In this document: positions 1 through 8,029 of the stretch, piece by piece | How the letters are laid out: each line of letters begins with the position of its first letter | How positions within the stretch are numbered: the first letter of the stretch is position 1 | From: Ruminococcus sp. | Lineage (GTDB): Bacteria; Bacillota; Clostridia; Oscillospirales; Ruminococcaceae | Assembly: GCA_017961625.1 (NCBI GenBank) | Contig: JAGCWY010000150.1 | Location: 1 to 52,334, forward strand | Length of the DNA stretch: 52,334 nt | Direction of reading: 5' to 3' | Notes under the pieces: generated by a model | What the model saw: only the letters and a program-made list of their open reading frames with translations | Told to the model about the DNA's origin: nothing | Database searches by the model: none | Position numbers and translations under genes: made by a program

Positions 1-1520
1 ATCTGGTCACCGTCGAAATCGGCGTTGAATGCTGAACATACCAGCGGATGGAGCTTGATAGCACGACCCTCAACAAGGATAGGCTCGAATGCCTGGATAC
101 CAAGTCTGTGAAGCGTGGGGGCACGGTTCAGCATAACAGGGTGATCCTTGATAACGTCTTCGAGAGCGTCCCATACCTTGTTGTCCGCACGGTCGATGAG
201 CTTTCTTGCGCTCTTTATATTGGCAATTGCCTTCTTGTCAACAAGTCTCTTTAATACAAAAGGCTTGAAAAGTTCGAGAGCCATTTCTTTAGGAAGACCG
301 CACTGATACATTTTCAGCTCAGGTCCTACTACGATAACCGAACGTCCAGAGTAGTCAACACGCTTACCGAGAAGGTTCTGACGGAAGCGTCCCTGCTTAC
401 CCTTGAGCATATCGGAAAGGGATTTAAGAGCACGGTTGCTGGGACCTGTAACAGGTCTGCCGTGTCTGCCGTTGTCTATGAGAGCGTCAACAGCTTCCTG
501 AAGCATACGCTTCTCGTTCCTTACGATGATGTCGGGTGCATCAAGCTCAAGCATTCTCTTCAAACGGTTGTTTCTGTTGATAACTCTTCTGTAAAGGTCA
601 TTAAGGTCTGATGTAGCGTAACGTCCGCCGTCCAGCATTATCATAGGACGGATATCGGGTGGTATAACGGGAACAACACTGAGTATCATCCACTCAGGCT
701 TGTTGCCAGAGAGGCGGAATGCCTCGATTATCTGCAATCTCTTAAGAAGCTTTACCTTCTTCTGTCCGCCGGGGAGACCTACCAGCTCAGCCTTAAGGTC
801 GTCTGCAACAATCTCAAGATTGTTTCTCCAGTCGATATCCTCCAGCTCCCTGAACTTCTGGCATTCCTCGCACTCGCACTCTGTAGGCTTGTTGAAGCAC
901 TCAAGCTTTTTGCCGCCAAGAGATACCTTGCCCATTTCCACAAGTCTCTGCTTGTGAGTGTCATATCTTGCAGGGTCATACTCGTTGAGAAGCTTCCTTA
1001 TAGCCTCAGCACCCATTTCAGCCTTGAAGTCATCACCGTACTTTTCAAGGTAGGAAAGGTACTCCTTCTCGGAGAGGAGCTGCTTCTTGATGAGCTCTGT
1101 ATTGCCGGGATCAGTAACTATATACTTTGTGAAGTAGAGAACCTCCTCCAGTCTCTTCTGAGATACCTCCAGCACCTGTCCTATACGGGACGGAGTGCCC
1201 TTGAAGTACCATATATGAGAAACAGGAGCAGCCAGCTCGATGTGACCCATTCTCTCTCTTCTTACTCTTGCTCTTGTTACCTCAACGCCGCAGCGGTCAC
1301 AAATCTTACCCTTGAAGCGTATCTTCTTGAATTTTCCGCAATGGCACTCCCAGTCCTTTGTAGGTCCGAAGATCCTTTCACAGAAAAGACCGTCACGCTC
1401 GGGCTTCTGTGTTCTGTAATTTATAGTTTCAGGTCTTTCAACTGCGCCGTGTGACCAGCTTCTGATCTGTTCCGGCGAAGCAAGACCTATCTTTATTGAT
1501 TCAAAAGTTGTAAATTCCAA
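1..1520 (-). CDS. rpoC: RNA polymerase subunit beta' (partial, 3' end outside window)
   Basis: Largest catalytic subunit of RNA polymerase; the first 506 residues are visible. The reading frame starts with TTG at 1520, six to seven bases after an AGGAGGT ribosome site, and no better start exists. Visible landmarks are the N-terminal zinc-binding region (KICDRCGVEV), the lid/rudder region (GKQGRFRQNLLGKRVDYSGR) and, at the window edge, the NADFDGDQ loop that holds the catalytic magnesium. Residues about 185-225 contain an extra Cys-containing stretch (C208, C215, C217, C220) between the clamp helices and the conserved GNKPEWMIL segment, not expected in ordinary RpoC. It lies downstream of rpoB with a 133-bp spacer, so the two are probably co-transcribed. 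Confidence 0.98.
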   Translation of the reverse strand, partial: MEFTTFESIKIGLASPEQIRSWSHGAVERPETINYRTQKPERDGLFCERIFGPTKDWECHCGKFKKIRFKGKICDRCGVEVTRARVRRERMGHIELAAPVSHIWYFKGTPSRIGQVLEVSQKRLEEVLYFTKYIVTDPGNTELIKKQLLSEKEYLSYLEKYGDDFKAEMGAEAIRKLLNEYDPARYDTHKQRLVEMGKVSLGGKKLECFNKPTECECEECQKFRELEDIDWRNNLEIVADDLKAELVGLPGGQKKVKLLKRLQIIEAFRLSGNKPEWMILSVVPVIPPDIRPMIMLDGGRYATSDLNDLYRRVINRNNRLKRMLELDAPDIIVRNEKRMLQEAVDALIDNGRHGRPVTGPSNRALKSLSDMLKGKQGRFRQNLLGKRVDYSGRSVIVVGPELKMYQCGLPKEMALELFKPFVLKRLVDKKAIANIKSARKLIDRADNKVWDALEDVIKDHPVMLNRAPTLHRLGIQAFEPILVEGRAIKLHPLVCSAFNADFDGDQ

Positions 1521-1653
1521 ACTGCTACCTCCTAATATATTAATTCGGAATCCTTAATTCGGAACTGTCAATCGCGGTATGCATAGGGACGAGCCATATA
1601 CATCGCCGCGGTCATTATTTCGTATCCGCTATCCTTAGTTCGTGTTCCTTTGA
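1521..1653 (-). other. rpoB-rpoC intergenic spacer with dyad and short direct repeats
   Basis: The 133-bp spacer holds an imperfect inverted repeat at 1573-1610 (CGCGG arms with inner ATGCATA/TATACAT pairing) followed, in the direction of transcription, by a twice-repeated TTCCGAATTAA unit just before the rpoC ribosome site. No terminator U-run follows the hairpin, so read-through into rpoC is expected. It may be an RNA-processing site or an intergenic repeat remnant. Confidence 0.5.
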
Positions 1654-4600
1654 TTAGTCCTCGCTGTCGAAATCGAATTCCTCATTGTCGTCGTCCAGAT
1701 CAAGAACGTCTGCATCGTCGGAATCGAGGTCCATTTCGTCGTCCTCGTCGAAGTTAAAGTCGTCTTCGCCGCCGAGAAGATCAAGATCGCTGTCTTCTCC
1801 GTCCGCGTCCTCACCTTCAACACCGAAGCCTGCATCGCCGAGATCACTTTCGGAGAAGTCCGAATTGTCAAGTGTATCCTCATCGTCATAGGAACGGGAA
1901 GGCATCGGATCATCGTCATCAAAGTTCTGAGTAAGGTCAATCTCTTCCTGATTCTCATCAAGCACCTTAACGTCGAGACAGAGAGACTGCATTTCCTTGA
2001 TAAGTACCTTGAAGGATTCCGGTATACCCGGAGTAGGTACGTTCTGACCCTTGACGATAGCCTCGTAGGTATTGACACGTCCGATAGTATCGTCTGACTT
2101 GACAGTAAGAATCTCCTGAAGGGTGTATGCAGCACCGTAAGCTTCGAGAGCCCAAACTTCCATCTCTCCGAAACGCTGACCGCCGAACTGAGCTTTACCG
2201 CCCAGAGGCTGCTGTGTAACGAGAGCATAGGGACCGACAGAACGTGCGTGGATCTTATCGTCAACAAGGTGGTGGAGCTTGAGGTAGTACATATAGCCCA
2301 CAGTTACACGGTTATCGAACTTTTCACCTGTACGTCCGTCATAAAGAGTAAACTTGCAATCCTCTGTGAATTCCAGAGCATTGGGATTGATAACTTTATC
2401 CATAGCCTTGAGCTCGAACATATCGTCCTTGTGCTCCTTGGCGTGTTCGTTAGCCATTCTGAAGCATTCACGGATATCGTCCTCATGAGCACCATCGAAT
2501 ACAGGAGTCATAATGTGCCAGCCCAGTGCCTTACAAGCCATACCGAGATGTACTTCAAGAACCTGTCCTATATTCATTCGTGAAGGAACGCCGAGAGGAT
2601 TCAGCACGATATCGAGTGGAGTACCATCTGGAAGGAAAGGCATATCCTCCTCAGGAAGTATACGTGAAACAACGCCCTTGTTACCATGACGGCCTGCCAT
2701 CTTATCGCCTACAGTGATTTTACGCTTTTGAGCGATATAGCAGATAACACGCATATTTACACCTGCCGAGAGCTCATCGCAGTTGTCTCTTGTGAATACC
2801 TTAACATCAACAATAACGCCCGACTCGCCGTGAGGCACCTTAAGTGAGTTATCACGCACTTCTCTTGCCTTCTCACCAAAGATAGCACGGAGAAGTCTTT
2901 CCTCTGCGGTAAGTTCGGTCTCGCCCTTCGGCGTTACCTTGCCGACAAGGATATCGCCTGAGTTTACCTCAGAACCAATGCGGATGATACCGTTTTCATC
3001 GAGGTTTGCGAGAGCATCGTCACCTACGTTGGGAATATCACGAGTGATCTCCTCAGGTCCGAGCTTAGTGTCGCGGCACTCAATCTCATATTCTTCTATA
3101 TGAACTGATGTGAATACATCTTCTCTTACAAGGCGCTCGTTAAGGAGTACGGCGTCCTCGTAATTGTAACCTTCCCATGTCATGAAGCCAATGAGGGCGT
3201 TCTTACCGAGAGAGATCTCTCCGTCAGCAGTAGCGGGACCGTCAGCAAGCACCTGTCCCTTCTTTACTTCCTCGCCGGCTGTGACTATAGGTCTCTGATT
3301 TACGCAGGTACCCTGGTTGGAGCGCTTGAACTTTATAAGCTCGTACTTGTGCTCAACTCCGTCCGTATCCACCATAGTAATCTTGTCTGCGTCAACGTAG
3401 GTCACCTTTCCGTCATAGTCGGAAACGACACATACTCCCGAGTCAACAGCAGCCTTGTACTCCATACCTGTACCAACGAATGGACGCTCTGTCTTGAGGA
3501 GCGGAACAGCCTGACGCTGCATGTTAGAGCCCATGAGGGCACGGTTAGCGTCATCGTTCTCAAGGAATGGAATCATTGATGTAGCTACTGATACGACCAT
3601 CTTAGGAGATACATCCATGTAATCTACCTTTTCGCGCTCGCACTCGAGGATCTGCTCACGGAAACGTGCGTTTACACGTGGCCTTGCAAGCTTGTTATCC
3701 TCTGTGAGGGGCTCATTTGCCTGAGCAACTACAAAATTATCCTCCATATCGGCAGTCATGTATACTACCTCGTTGGTAACAACGCCGGTACTCTTGTCTA
3801 CCTTTCTGTATGGAGCCTCGATGAAGCCATACTCGTTTATTCTTGCGAATGTTGCGAGGTAGGAGATAAGTCCTATGTTAGGTCCTTCAGGAGTCTCGAT
3901 AGGACACATTCTTCCGTAGTGGCTGTAGTGAACGTCACGTACCTCGAATCCGGCACGGTCTCTTGAAAGACCTCCGGGACCGAGGGCTGAAAGACGTCTT
4001 TTATGTGTAAGCTCAGCAAGAGGATTGTTCTGATCCATGAACTGTGACAGAGGTGAGGAGCAGAAGAATTCCTTCATAGCTGAAGAAATAGGTCTTATAT
4101 TAATAAGTGTCTGAGGAGTGAGGGTATTCACGTCCTGAGTCTGAAGGTTCATTCTCTCACGGATACCACGTTCCATTCTTGTATAACCGATGCGGAACTG
4201 GTTCTGGAGAAGCTCACCTACGGAACGGATACGTCTGTTTCCGAGATGGTCGATATCGTCAACAGTACCTACGCCCTCGCAGAGGTTGAGAAAATAGCTT
4301 ATGGAAGCTCTGATATCGTCAAGAGTGATATACTTGGGTGAGAGCTCGTCAGCCTTCTTCTTGATAGTCTCCTCCAGCTCGTCTGCATCGGCAGCGTTGT
4401 CAATGATATCCTTGAGGACACTGAAGGATACCTTCTCGTTGATGCCGTACTTCTCAGCGTCAAAATCAACATAGCCCTTGATATCAACCATACCGTTACC
4501 GATAACCTTTACGGTCTTCTCCACCATACGGACAGATGTCTCTCCGCGCTCGTCGGTATAGTATTCCTTCGACTCAACGTTTACGTAAGCGCTGTAAACG

Positions 4601-5574
4601 CCTGCCTGCTCTATCTCACAAGCCTTGTCATATGTGAGTGTCTCGCCTGCATCTGCAAGTATCTCACCTGTCATCTCGCTTACGATAGGCTGTGCAAGAG
4701 TTCTTCCCGAAAGACGTGAAGCTATGCCAAGCTTCTTGTTGTACTTGTAACGTCCAAAACGACAGAGGTCATATCTCTTTGCCTCAAAGAAGAGGTTATT
4801 GAGGTGGCTCACTGCACTTTCAACCGTTGGAGGCTCACCGGGACGAAGCTTCTTGTATACATCTATGAGAGCGTCCGAGCGGTTCTTTGTCTGATCCTTC
4901 TGGAGGATAGTTTGTCTGAGACGCTCGTCCTCACCATATATCTCAAATATCTCCTCATCGGTGCCCTCTTCTCCGAGAGCTCTAATGAAGGTAGTGAGCG
5001 GTATTTTTCTGTTTTTATCTATACGAACGTAAACAACGTCGTTTGAATCCTGTTCATACTCCAGCCACGCACCGCGGTTAGGGATTATCTGCGAGCTGAA
5101 AAGGTCCTTACCAGTCTTGTCCTTAGTGAATGCGTAATAAACACCAGGCGAACGAACGAGCTGAGATACGATAACACGCTCAGCACCGTTGATAACGAAG
5201 GTACCACTGTCCGTCATAAGCGGGAAATCACCCATATAGATCTCACTTTCGCTGACAGCGCCTGTCTCCTTGTTTGCAAGGGTAGCGGTCGCTTTCATTG
5301 AGACCTGATAGGTAGCTCCTCTTGATTTACATTCTGCGAGAGAATATTTGGGAGTGTCGTCAAAGCGGTAGTCCTTGAAGTTGAGGACGAGATTGCCGTT
5401 GTAGTCGGTGATGGCGGTCATTTCGCGGAACACCTCACGAAGACCTTCTTCCTTGAACCACTTATACGAGTTCTTTTGTACCTCGATAAGGTTCGGCATC
5501 TCCAGAGGCTCGGTAATTTTACCGAAGCTCATTCTGACATTCTTTCCCAGCTGCTTAGGTGTAACATTCACCAT
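1654..5574 (-). CDS. rpoB: RNA polymerase subunit beta
   Basis: Beta subunit of RNA polymerase, 1306 residues from the ATG at 5574. This start is preferred over an in-frame one 35 codons upstream because AAGGAGG lies just before it and the protein then begins MVNVTPKQLGKNVRMSFGKI, as expected for clostridial RpoB. Conserved regions are present: the rifampicin pocket around SQFMDQNNPLAELTHKRRLS, the active-site segment GDKMAGRHGNKGVV, and the C-terminal clamp GGKAQFGGQRFGEMEVWALEAYGA. After the normal end (about residue 1215) comes a tail of roughly 90 residues that is extremely rich in Asp and Glu. A consensus promoter lies about 190 bp upstream. No rplJ/rplL genes are adjacent. Confidence 0.98.
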   Translation of the reverse strand: MVNVTPKQLGKNVRMSFGKITEPLEMPNLIEVQKNSYKWFKEEGLREVFREMTAITDYNGNLVLNFKDYRFDDTPKYSLAECKSRGATYQVSMKATATLANKETGAVSESEIYMGDFPLMTDSGTFVINGAERVIVSQLVRSPGVYYAFTKDKTGKDLFSSQIIPNRGAWLEYEQDSNDVVYVRIDKNRKIPLTTFIRALGEEGTDEEIFEIYGEDERLRQTILQKDQTKNRSDALIDVYKKLRPGEPPTVESAVSHLNNLFFEAKRYDLCRFGRYKYNKKLGIASRLSGRTLAQPIVSEMTGEILADAGETLTYDKACEIEQAGVYSAYVNVESKEYYTDERGETSVRMVEKTVKVIGNGMVDIKGYVDFDAEKYGINEKVSFSVLKDIIDNAADADELEETIKKKADELSPKYITLDDIRASISYFLNLCEGVGTVDDIDHLGNRRIRSVGELLQNQFRIGYTRMERGIRERMNLQTQDVNTLTPQTLINIRPISSAMKEFFCSSPLSQFMDQNNPLAELTHKRRLSALGPGGLSRDRAGFEVRDVHYSHYGRMCPIETPEGPNIGLISYLATFARINEYGFIEAPYRKVDKSTGVVTNEVVYMTADMEDNFVVAQANEPLTEDNKLARPRVNARFREQILECEREKVDYMDVSPKMVVSVATSMIPFLENDDANRALMGSNMQRQAVPLLKTERPFVGTGMEYKAAVDSGVCVVSDYDGKVTYVDADKITMVDTDGVEHKYELIKFKRSNQGTCVNQRPIVTAGEEVKKGQVLADGPATADGEISLGKNALIGFMTWEGYNYEDAVLLNERLVREDVFTSVHIEEYEIECRDTKLGPEEITRDIPNVGDDALANLDENGIIRIGSEVNSGDILVGKVTPKGETELTAEERLLRAIFGEKAREVRDNSLKVPHGESGVIVDVKVFTRDNCDELSAGVNMRVICYIAQKRKITVGDKMAGRHGNKGVVSRILPEEDMPFLPDGTPLDIVLNPLGVPSRMNIGQVLEVHLGMACKALGWHIMTPVFDGAHEDDIRECFRMANEHAKEHKDDMFELKAMDKVINPNALEFTEDCKFTLYDGRTGEKFDNRVTVGYMYYLKLHHLVDDKIHARSVGPYALVTQQPLGGKAQFGGQRFGEMEVWALEAYGAAYTLQEILTVKSDDTIGRVNTYEAIVKGQNVPTPGIPESFKVLIKEMQSLCLDVKVLDENQEEIDLTQNFDDDDPMPSRSYDDEDTLDNSDFSESDLGDAGFGVEGEDADGEDSDLDLLGGEDDFNFDEDDEMDLDSDDADVLDLDDDNEEFDFDSED

Positions 5575-5685
5575 AGGCGGAACCTCCTTGTATTTTTTTG
5601 CTGCCCTTCCCTTCGCACACAGAGTCAGGAACGACAGTTCTGTTTGTTGCTGCCGTATCATCTGAAAAAATTTCTGCAAAAACTA

Positions 5686-5715
5686 TTGACAAGTCTGTGC
5701 AAAGTATGCTATAAT
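5686..5715 (+). promoter_or_regulatory. Consensus promoter convergent with the rpoB promoter
   Basis: Plus-strand TTGACA (5686-5691), an 18-bp spacer and TATAAT (5710-5715), pointing away from rpoB. It lies inside the rpoB leader region and fires towards the rpoB promoter; a hairpin terminator follows about 130 bp downstream, with no ORF between. Confidence 0.65.
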
Positions 5716-5759
5716 ATCTTGCAAAATAGCGATACTATTCCATATTGATACATTATAAC

Positions 5760-5788
5760 ATTATAATACAGTTTTTGTCCCGTGTCAA
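5760..5788 (-). promoter_or_regulatory. rpoB promoter
   Basis: Minus-strand TTGACA (5788-5783), a 17-bp spacer and TATAAT (5765-5760): a perfect sigma-A consensus. Predicted start of transcription is near 5753, giving rpoB a leader of about 180 nt. Confidence 0.85.
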
Positions 5789-5812
5789 GGGGCTCCGTAA
5801 AGATTTATCAAA

Positions 5813-5846
5813 AAGCGCCTAATTTAAAAATGATAAGGCGCTTTTT
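5813..5846. terminator. Bidirectional rho-independent terminator
   Basis: Stem AAGCGCCT / AGGCGCTT with a 15-nt A/T loop, followed by seven T on the plus strand and preceded by an A-run that gives U on the minus strand. It would end the short plus-strand transcript and insulate rpoB from upstream. Confidence 0.8.
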
Positions 5847-6086
5847 TTGTTGGAATTTCTCCCAGTGTCAGAACTGACACCTGTCAGCACAAAATAGCAT
5901 ATCAGCTTTGTATGATTCCACATAATTGAATATAGAGAAGATAACCCCTAAATCCACAGTCAAATACTCTACTTTATCACTCGTTATCATTGCTGACATC
6001 AACTTGCAGTTCGCTACACTGGGCGATAAATACCTGTGGTCAAACTTTCACCGACTGGCTTTGTGTCATACCCGACACACTATATA
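5847..6086. other. Non-coding stretch with short palindromes
   Basis: About 240 bp without a convincing ORF. It contains a near-perfect palindrome GTGTCAG-AA-CTGACAC (5865-5880) and a second related dyad TGTGTC/GACACA (6062-6079). These might be operator sites or remnants of an older element; no RNA family was recognised. Confidence 0.35.
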
Positions 6087-6120
6087 AAAGCGCCTGTGCG
6101 TATTGCACAAGCGCTTTTTT
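6087..6120. terminator. Terminator after the TraB-like gene
   Basis: Hairpin AAAGCGCCTGTGC / GCACAAGCGCTTT with one mismatch and a five-base loop. It has T-runs on both sides and lies directly downstream of the minus-strand TraB-like gene. Confidence 0.75.
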
Positions 6121-6126
6121 CATCTA

Positions 6127-7173
6127 TCACTGTTTATCTATGCGTTCCACCTTGTAGCCCTTTTCTTCAAGGATATCATCGATTCCCTTCTTTCCTGAGA
6201 AATGGGTAACTCCGATGACAATGAAATAATTATCGCCGTTTTCGAGGAATCCCTCTATCTTTTCAGCCATATTCTCATTGCGTTCATACAGGTTGACCTT
6301 CAGATAAGCCGCATAATCGTCGTCAAGTTCGGAGGAACGGTCGCCCCAGTAGTACTCCTCGTCAAGAACGTCCACATCTCCTTTTGCCCAACTGTCATGC
6401 TGGTCTGCAAGATTTGCTGTAAAGGCAGATATATCCTCTCCGCGGCGCATAGTATCACTTATCATGAAATCCGTCAACTCGTCCGAGCAGGCATTCATAG
6501 ACTTTGTCTGCGTACTCATATCCTCAAGACCTAATATAGGCTTGCCGTCTATCTTCGCCTTGCCGGTAAAGCTAGCATCAAGAGTTTCCATAACAAGGTT
6601 CTTGACGCGGTTTATGATTATAGCATTAACCTGAGAAGCCCAGCCGTTGGCAATTATATTCTCGGACATCTCATTGTAATAGAAATTATCCTGCAAGAAC
6701 TTCTTTGCCTTCTCATAAGTCTCCTTAGAGATATGGTCCTTTACGGTAGTCCCGTCATTATAGAACATCTGGTTGTAAAACTCGTCCCACTGCTCTTTTG
6801 TCATATCCGCGCCGTCTGTCTCAATAACTATACCGCTACTCTTGTCATACAGCTCATTAACATAATCCGGCATGGCAAACGTATACTCCGTCGCAAAACG
6901 CAATATTCCAAGCATATACAGCTCGCTTCCCGTTTTGGTGTCAGTCACCTTCCATACGGCAGGTTTTGCCTCTTTGACCTTTATGTATGAGTTGATATCG
7001 TCAGAATCTTTATTTGTATTATCCGACGTTGTTTCCTTTTCCCCTTCTCCAGTGACTGTTGTCTGTACATTATTATCATTGTCGTCATCGACATTGATCT
7101 GATGCGAACATGAAACAGCACTAAAAGCAATCAGTGCCGCCGTAACGGCAGCAAAGAAACGTCCCATACTCAT
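6127..7173 (-). CDS. TraB/GumN family lipoprotein
   Basis: 348 residues from the ATG at 7173, chosen because AAAGG lies six bases upstream; a longer in-frame form would overlap the preceding gene. The N-terminus is a lipoprotein signal peptide with lipobox AVSC (Cys22), then an Asp/Asn/Thr-rich spacer, so the protein should sit on the outer face of the membrane. The rest matches the TraB/GumN fold: PAVWKVTDTKTGSELYMLG near the start and VIGVTHFSGKKGIDDILEEK at the end. The family carries two GX2H metal motifs; here the second (GVTH) is kept but the first reads GILR, so metal-dependent activity may be lost. The GntR gene ends 14 bp upstream, suggesting one operon. Confidence 0.8.
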   Translation of the reverse strand: MSMGRFFAAVTAALIAFSAVSCSHQINVDDDNDNNVQTTVTGEGEKETTSDNTNKDSDDINSYIKVKEAKPAVWKVTDTKTGSELYMLGILRFATEYTFAMPDYVNELYDKSSGIVIETDGADMTKEQWDEFYNQMFYNDGTTVKDHISKETYEKAKKFLQDNFYYNEMSENIIANGWASQVNAIIINRVKNLVMETLDASFTGKAKIDGKPILGLEDMSTQTKSMNACSDELTDFMISDTMRRGEDISAFTANLADQHDSWAKGDVDVLDEEYYWGDRSSELDDDYAAYLKVNLYERNENMAEKIEGFLENGDNYFIVIGVTHFSGKKGIDDILEEKGYKVERIDKQ

Positions 7174-7186
7174 AGCATTCCTTTCA

Positions 7187-7858
7187 TCAGCCGAAGCTCT
7201 TGTCAATTATATCATAATGTGCGTCTATCGCACGGAAACAGAACTCAGTATCGCCCGTAATGATGCCCTGCACCATTTTTTCGTGAGCGTCCTGCAGCTG
7301 TTCCTTAACCTCCGGACCGGATGTTGTAAGAAAATCGTCTATCCACCTCATATAGACCTCAGAAACAGCATTCATGAAGGTTATCCAGAAACTGTTATCC
7401 GTAGCATATATAAGGGAATAGTGGAAATCCCTGTCTGCGACCGTCTGTCTGCTTGTTCCCTCAGACTCCTTGAGCCTGTTCAAAGCAGCAACGATCTTAA
7501 GCTTGTTCTCCGATGAGCAACCTCTTGCAATAAGATAGCTACAAACGGTCTTTTCCATGCTTCTTCTAAACGAACATATCTCCTCCTTCGAGGTCTTGTT
7601 CATAAGCAGCATGACATCCATTGCCTTTGCGATAGAATCTGAGATATTATCTGTAAGATAATTCCCTGATCCCTGTTTTCCATTGACTATACCGAGAATC
7701 TCAAGTCCCCTGAGCGCCTCGCGGACAGTATTTCGGCTTATGCCGAGCTTTTCCGAGATACTGCGCTCTGTCGGAAGCTTGTCCCCTACCTGCAGCATTC
7801 CGCTTCTGATAAGATCTAAGATATAATCAATTGTCTTGCGGTACTCACTGTTGCCCAT
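7187..7858 (-). CDS. GntR-family transcriptional regulator (FadR/FCD type)
   Basis: 223 residues. Residues 1-75 form the GntR winged helix (DKLPTERSISEKLGISRNTVREALRGLEILG compressed over the recognition helix), and about 90-215 are a helical FCD ligand-binding domain with the expected Asp and His residues (DRDFHYSLIYATDN, AHEKMVQGI, AIDAHYDII). FCD regulators usually sense small organic acids with the help of a metal ion; the ligand cannot be told here. It is the first gene of a probable two-gene unit with the TraB-like lipoprotein. A consensus promoter overlapped by a 15-bp dyad lies upstream and suggests autoregulation. Confidence 0.88.
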   Translation of the reverse strand: MGNSEYRKTIDYILDLIRSGMLQVGDKLPTERSISEKLGISRNTVREALRGLEILGIVNGKQGSGNYLTDNISDSIAKAMDVMLLMNKTSKEEICSFRRSMEKTVCSYLIARGCSSENKLKIVAALNRLKESEGTSRQTVADRDFHYSLIYATDNSFWITFMNAVSEVYMRWIDDFLTTSGPEVKEQLQDAHEKMVQGIITGDTEFCFRAIDAHYDIIDKSFG

Positions 7859-7886
7859 AGCTTCCTCCTTGGCATAAAATTATACA

Positions 7887-7921
7887 TGATAAATTATATC
7901 ACACTTTTGGCTGCAAGTCAA
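7887..7921 (-). promoter_or_regulatory. Promoter and probable operator of the GntR gene
   Basis: Minus strand TTGACT (7921-7916), a 17-bp spacer and TATAAT (7898-7893). The -10 box is embedded in the inverted repeat TGATA-N5-TATCA (7887-7901), a spacing typical of GntR-type operators, so the regulator may repress itself. Confidence 0.7.
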
Positions 7922-8029
7922 GAATTTAACGTATTTTCTTGCAAAAGTACGATAAAGGTTAAAAAAATGCCGAACCGTTGAAAGAAATATCAATTAACCG
8001 ATCCATTCCCTCTGGCAGCTAGCTGGATA

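Larger units (their letters stand above)
5722..5846 (+). ncRNA. Possible ~125-nt RNA antisense to the rpoB leader/promoter
   Basis: Inferred from a consensus promoter (5686-5715) and a strong rho-independent terminator (5813-5846) with no coding potential between. Its first ~30 nt would be complementary to the start of the rpoB leader, and it crosses the rpoB promoter. It could act by transcription interference or antisense pairing. No known RNA family was recognised; the existence of the transcript is an inference. Confidence 0.35.

Noticed and set aside
1685..1891. Ser-rich plus-strand ORF at the rpoB 3' end
   Set aside because: Mirror of the Asp/Glu tail of RpoB; pure antisense shadow.
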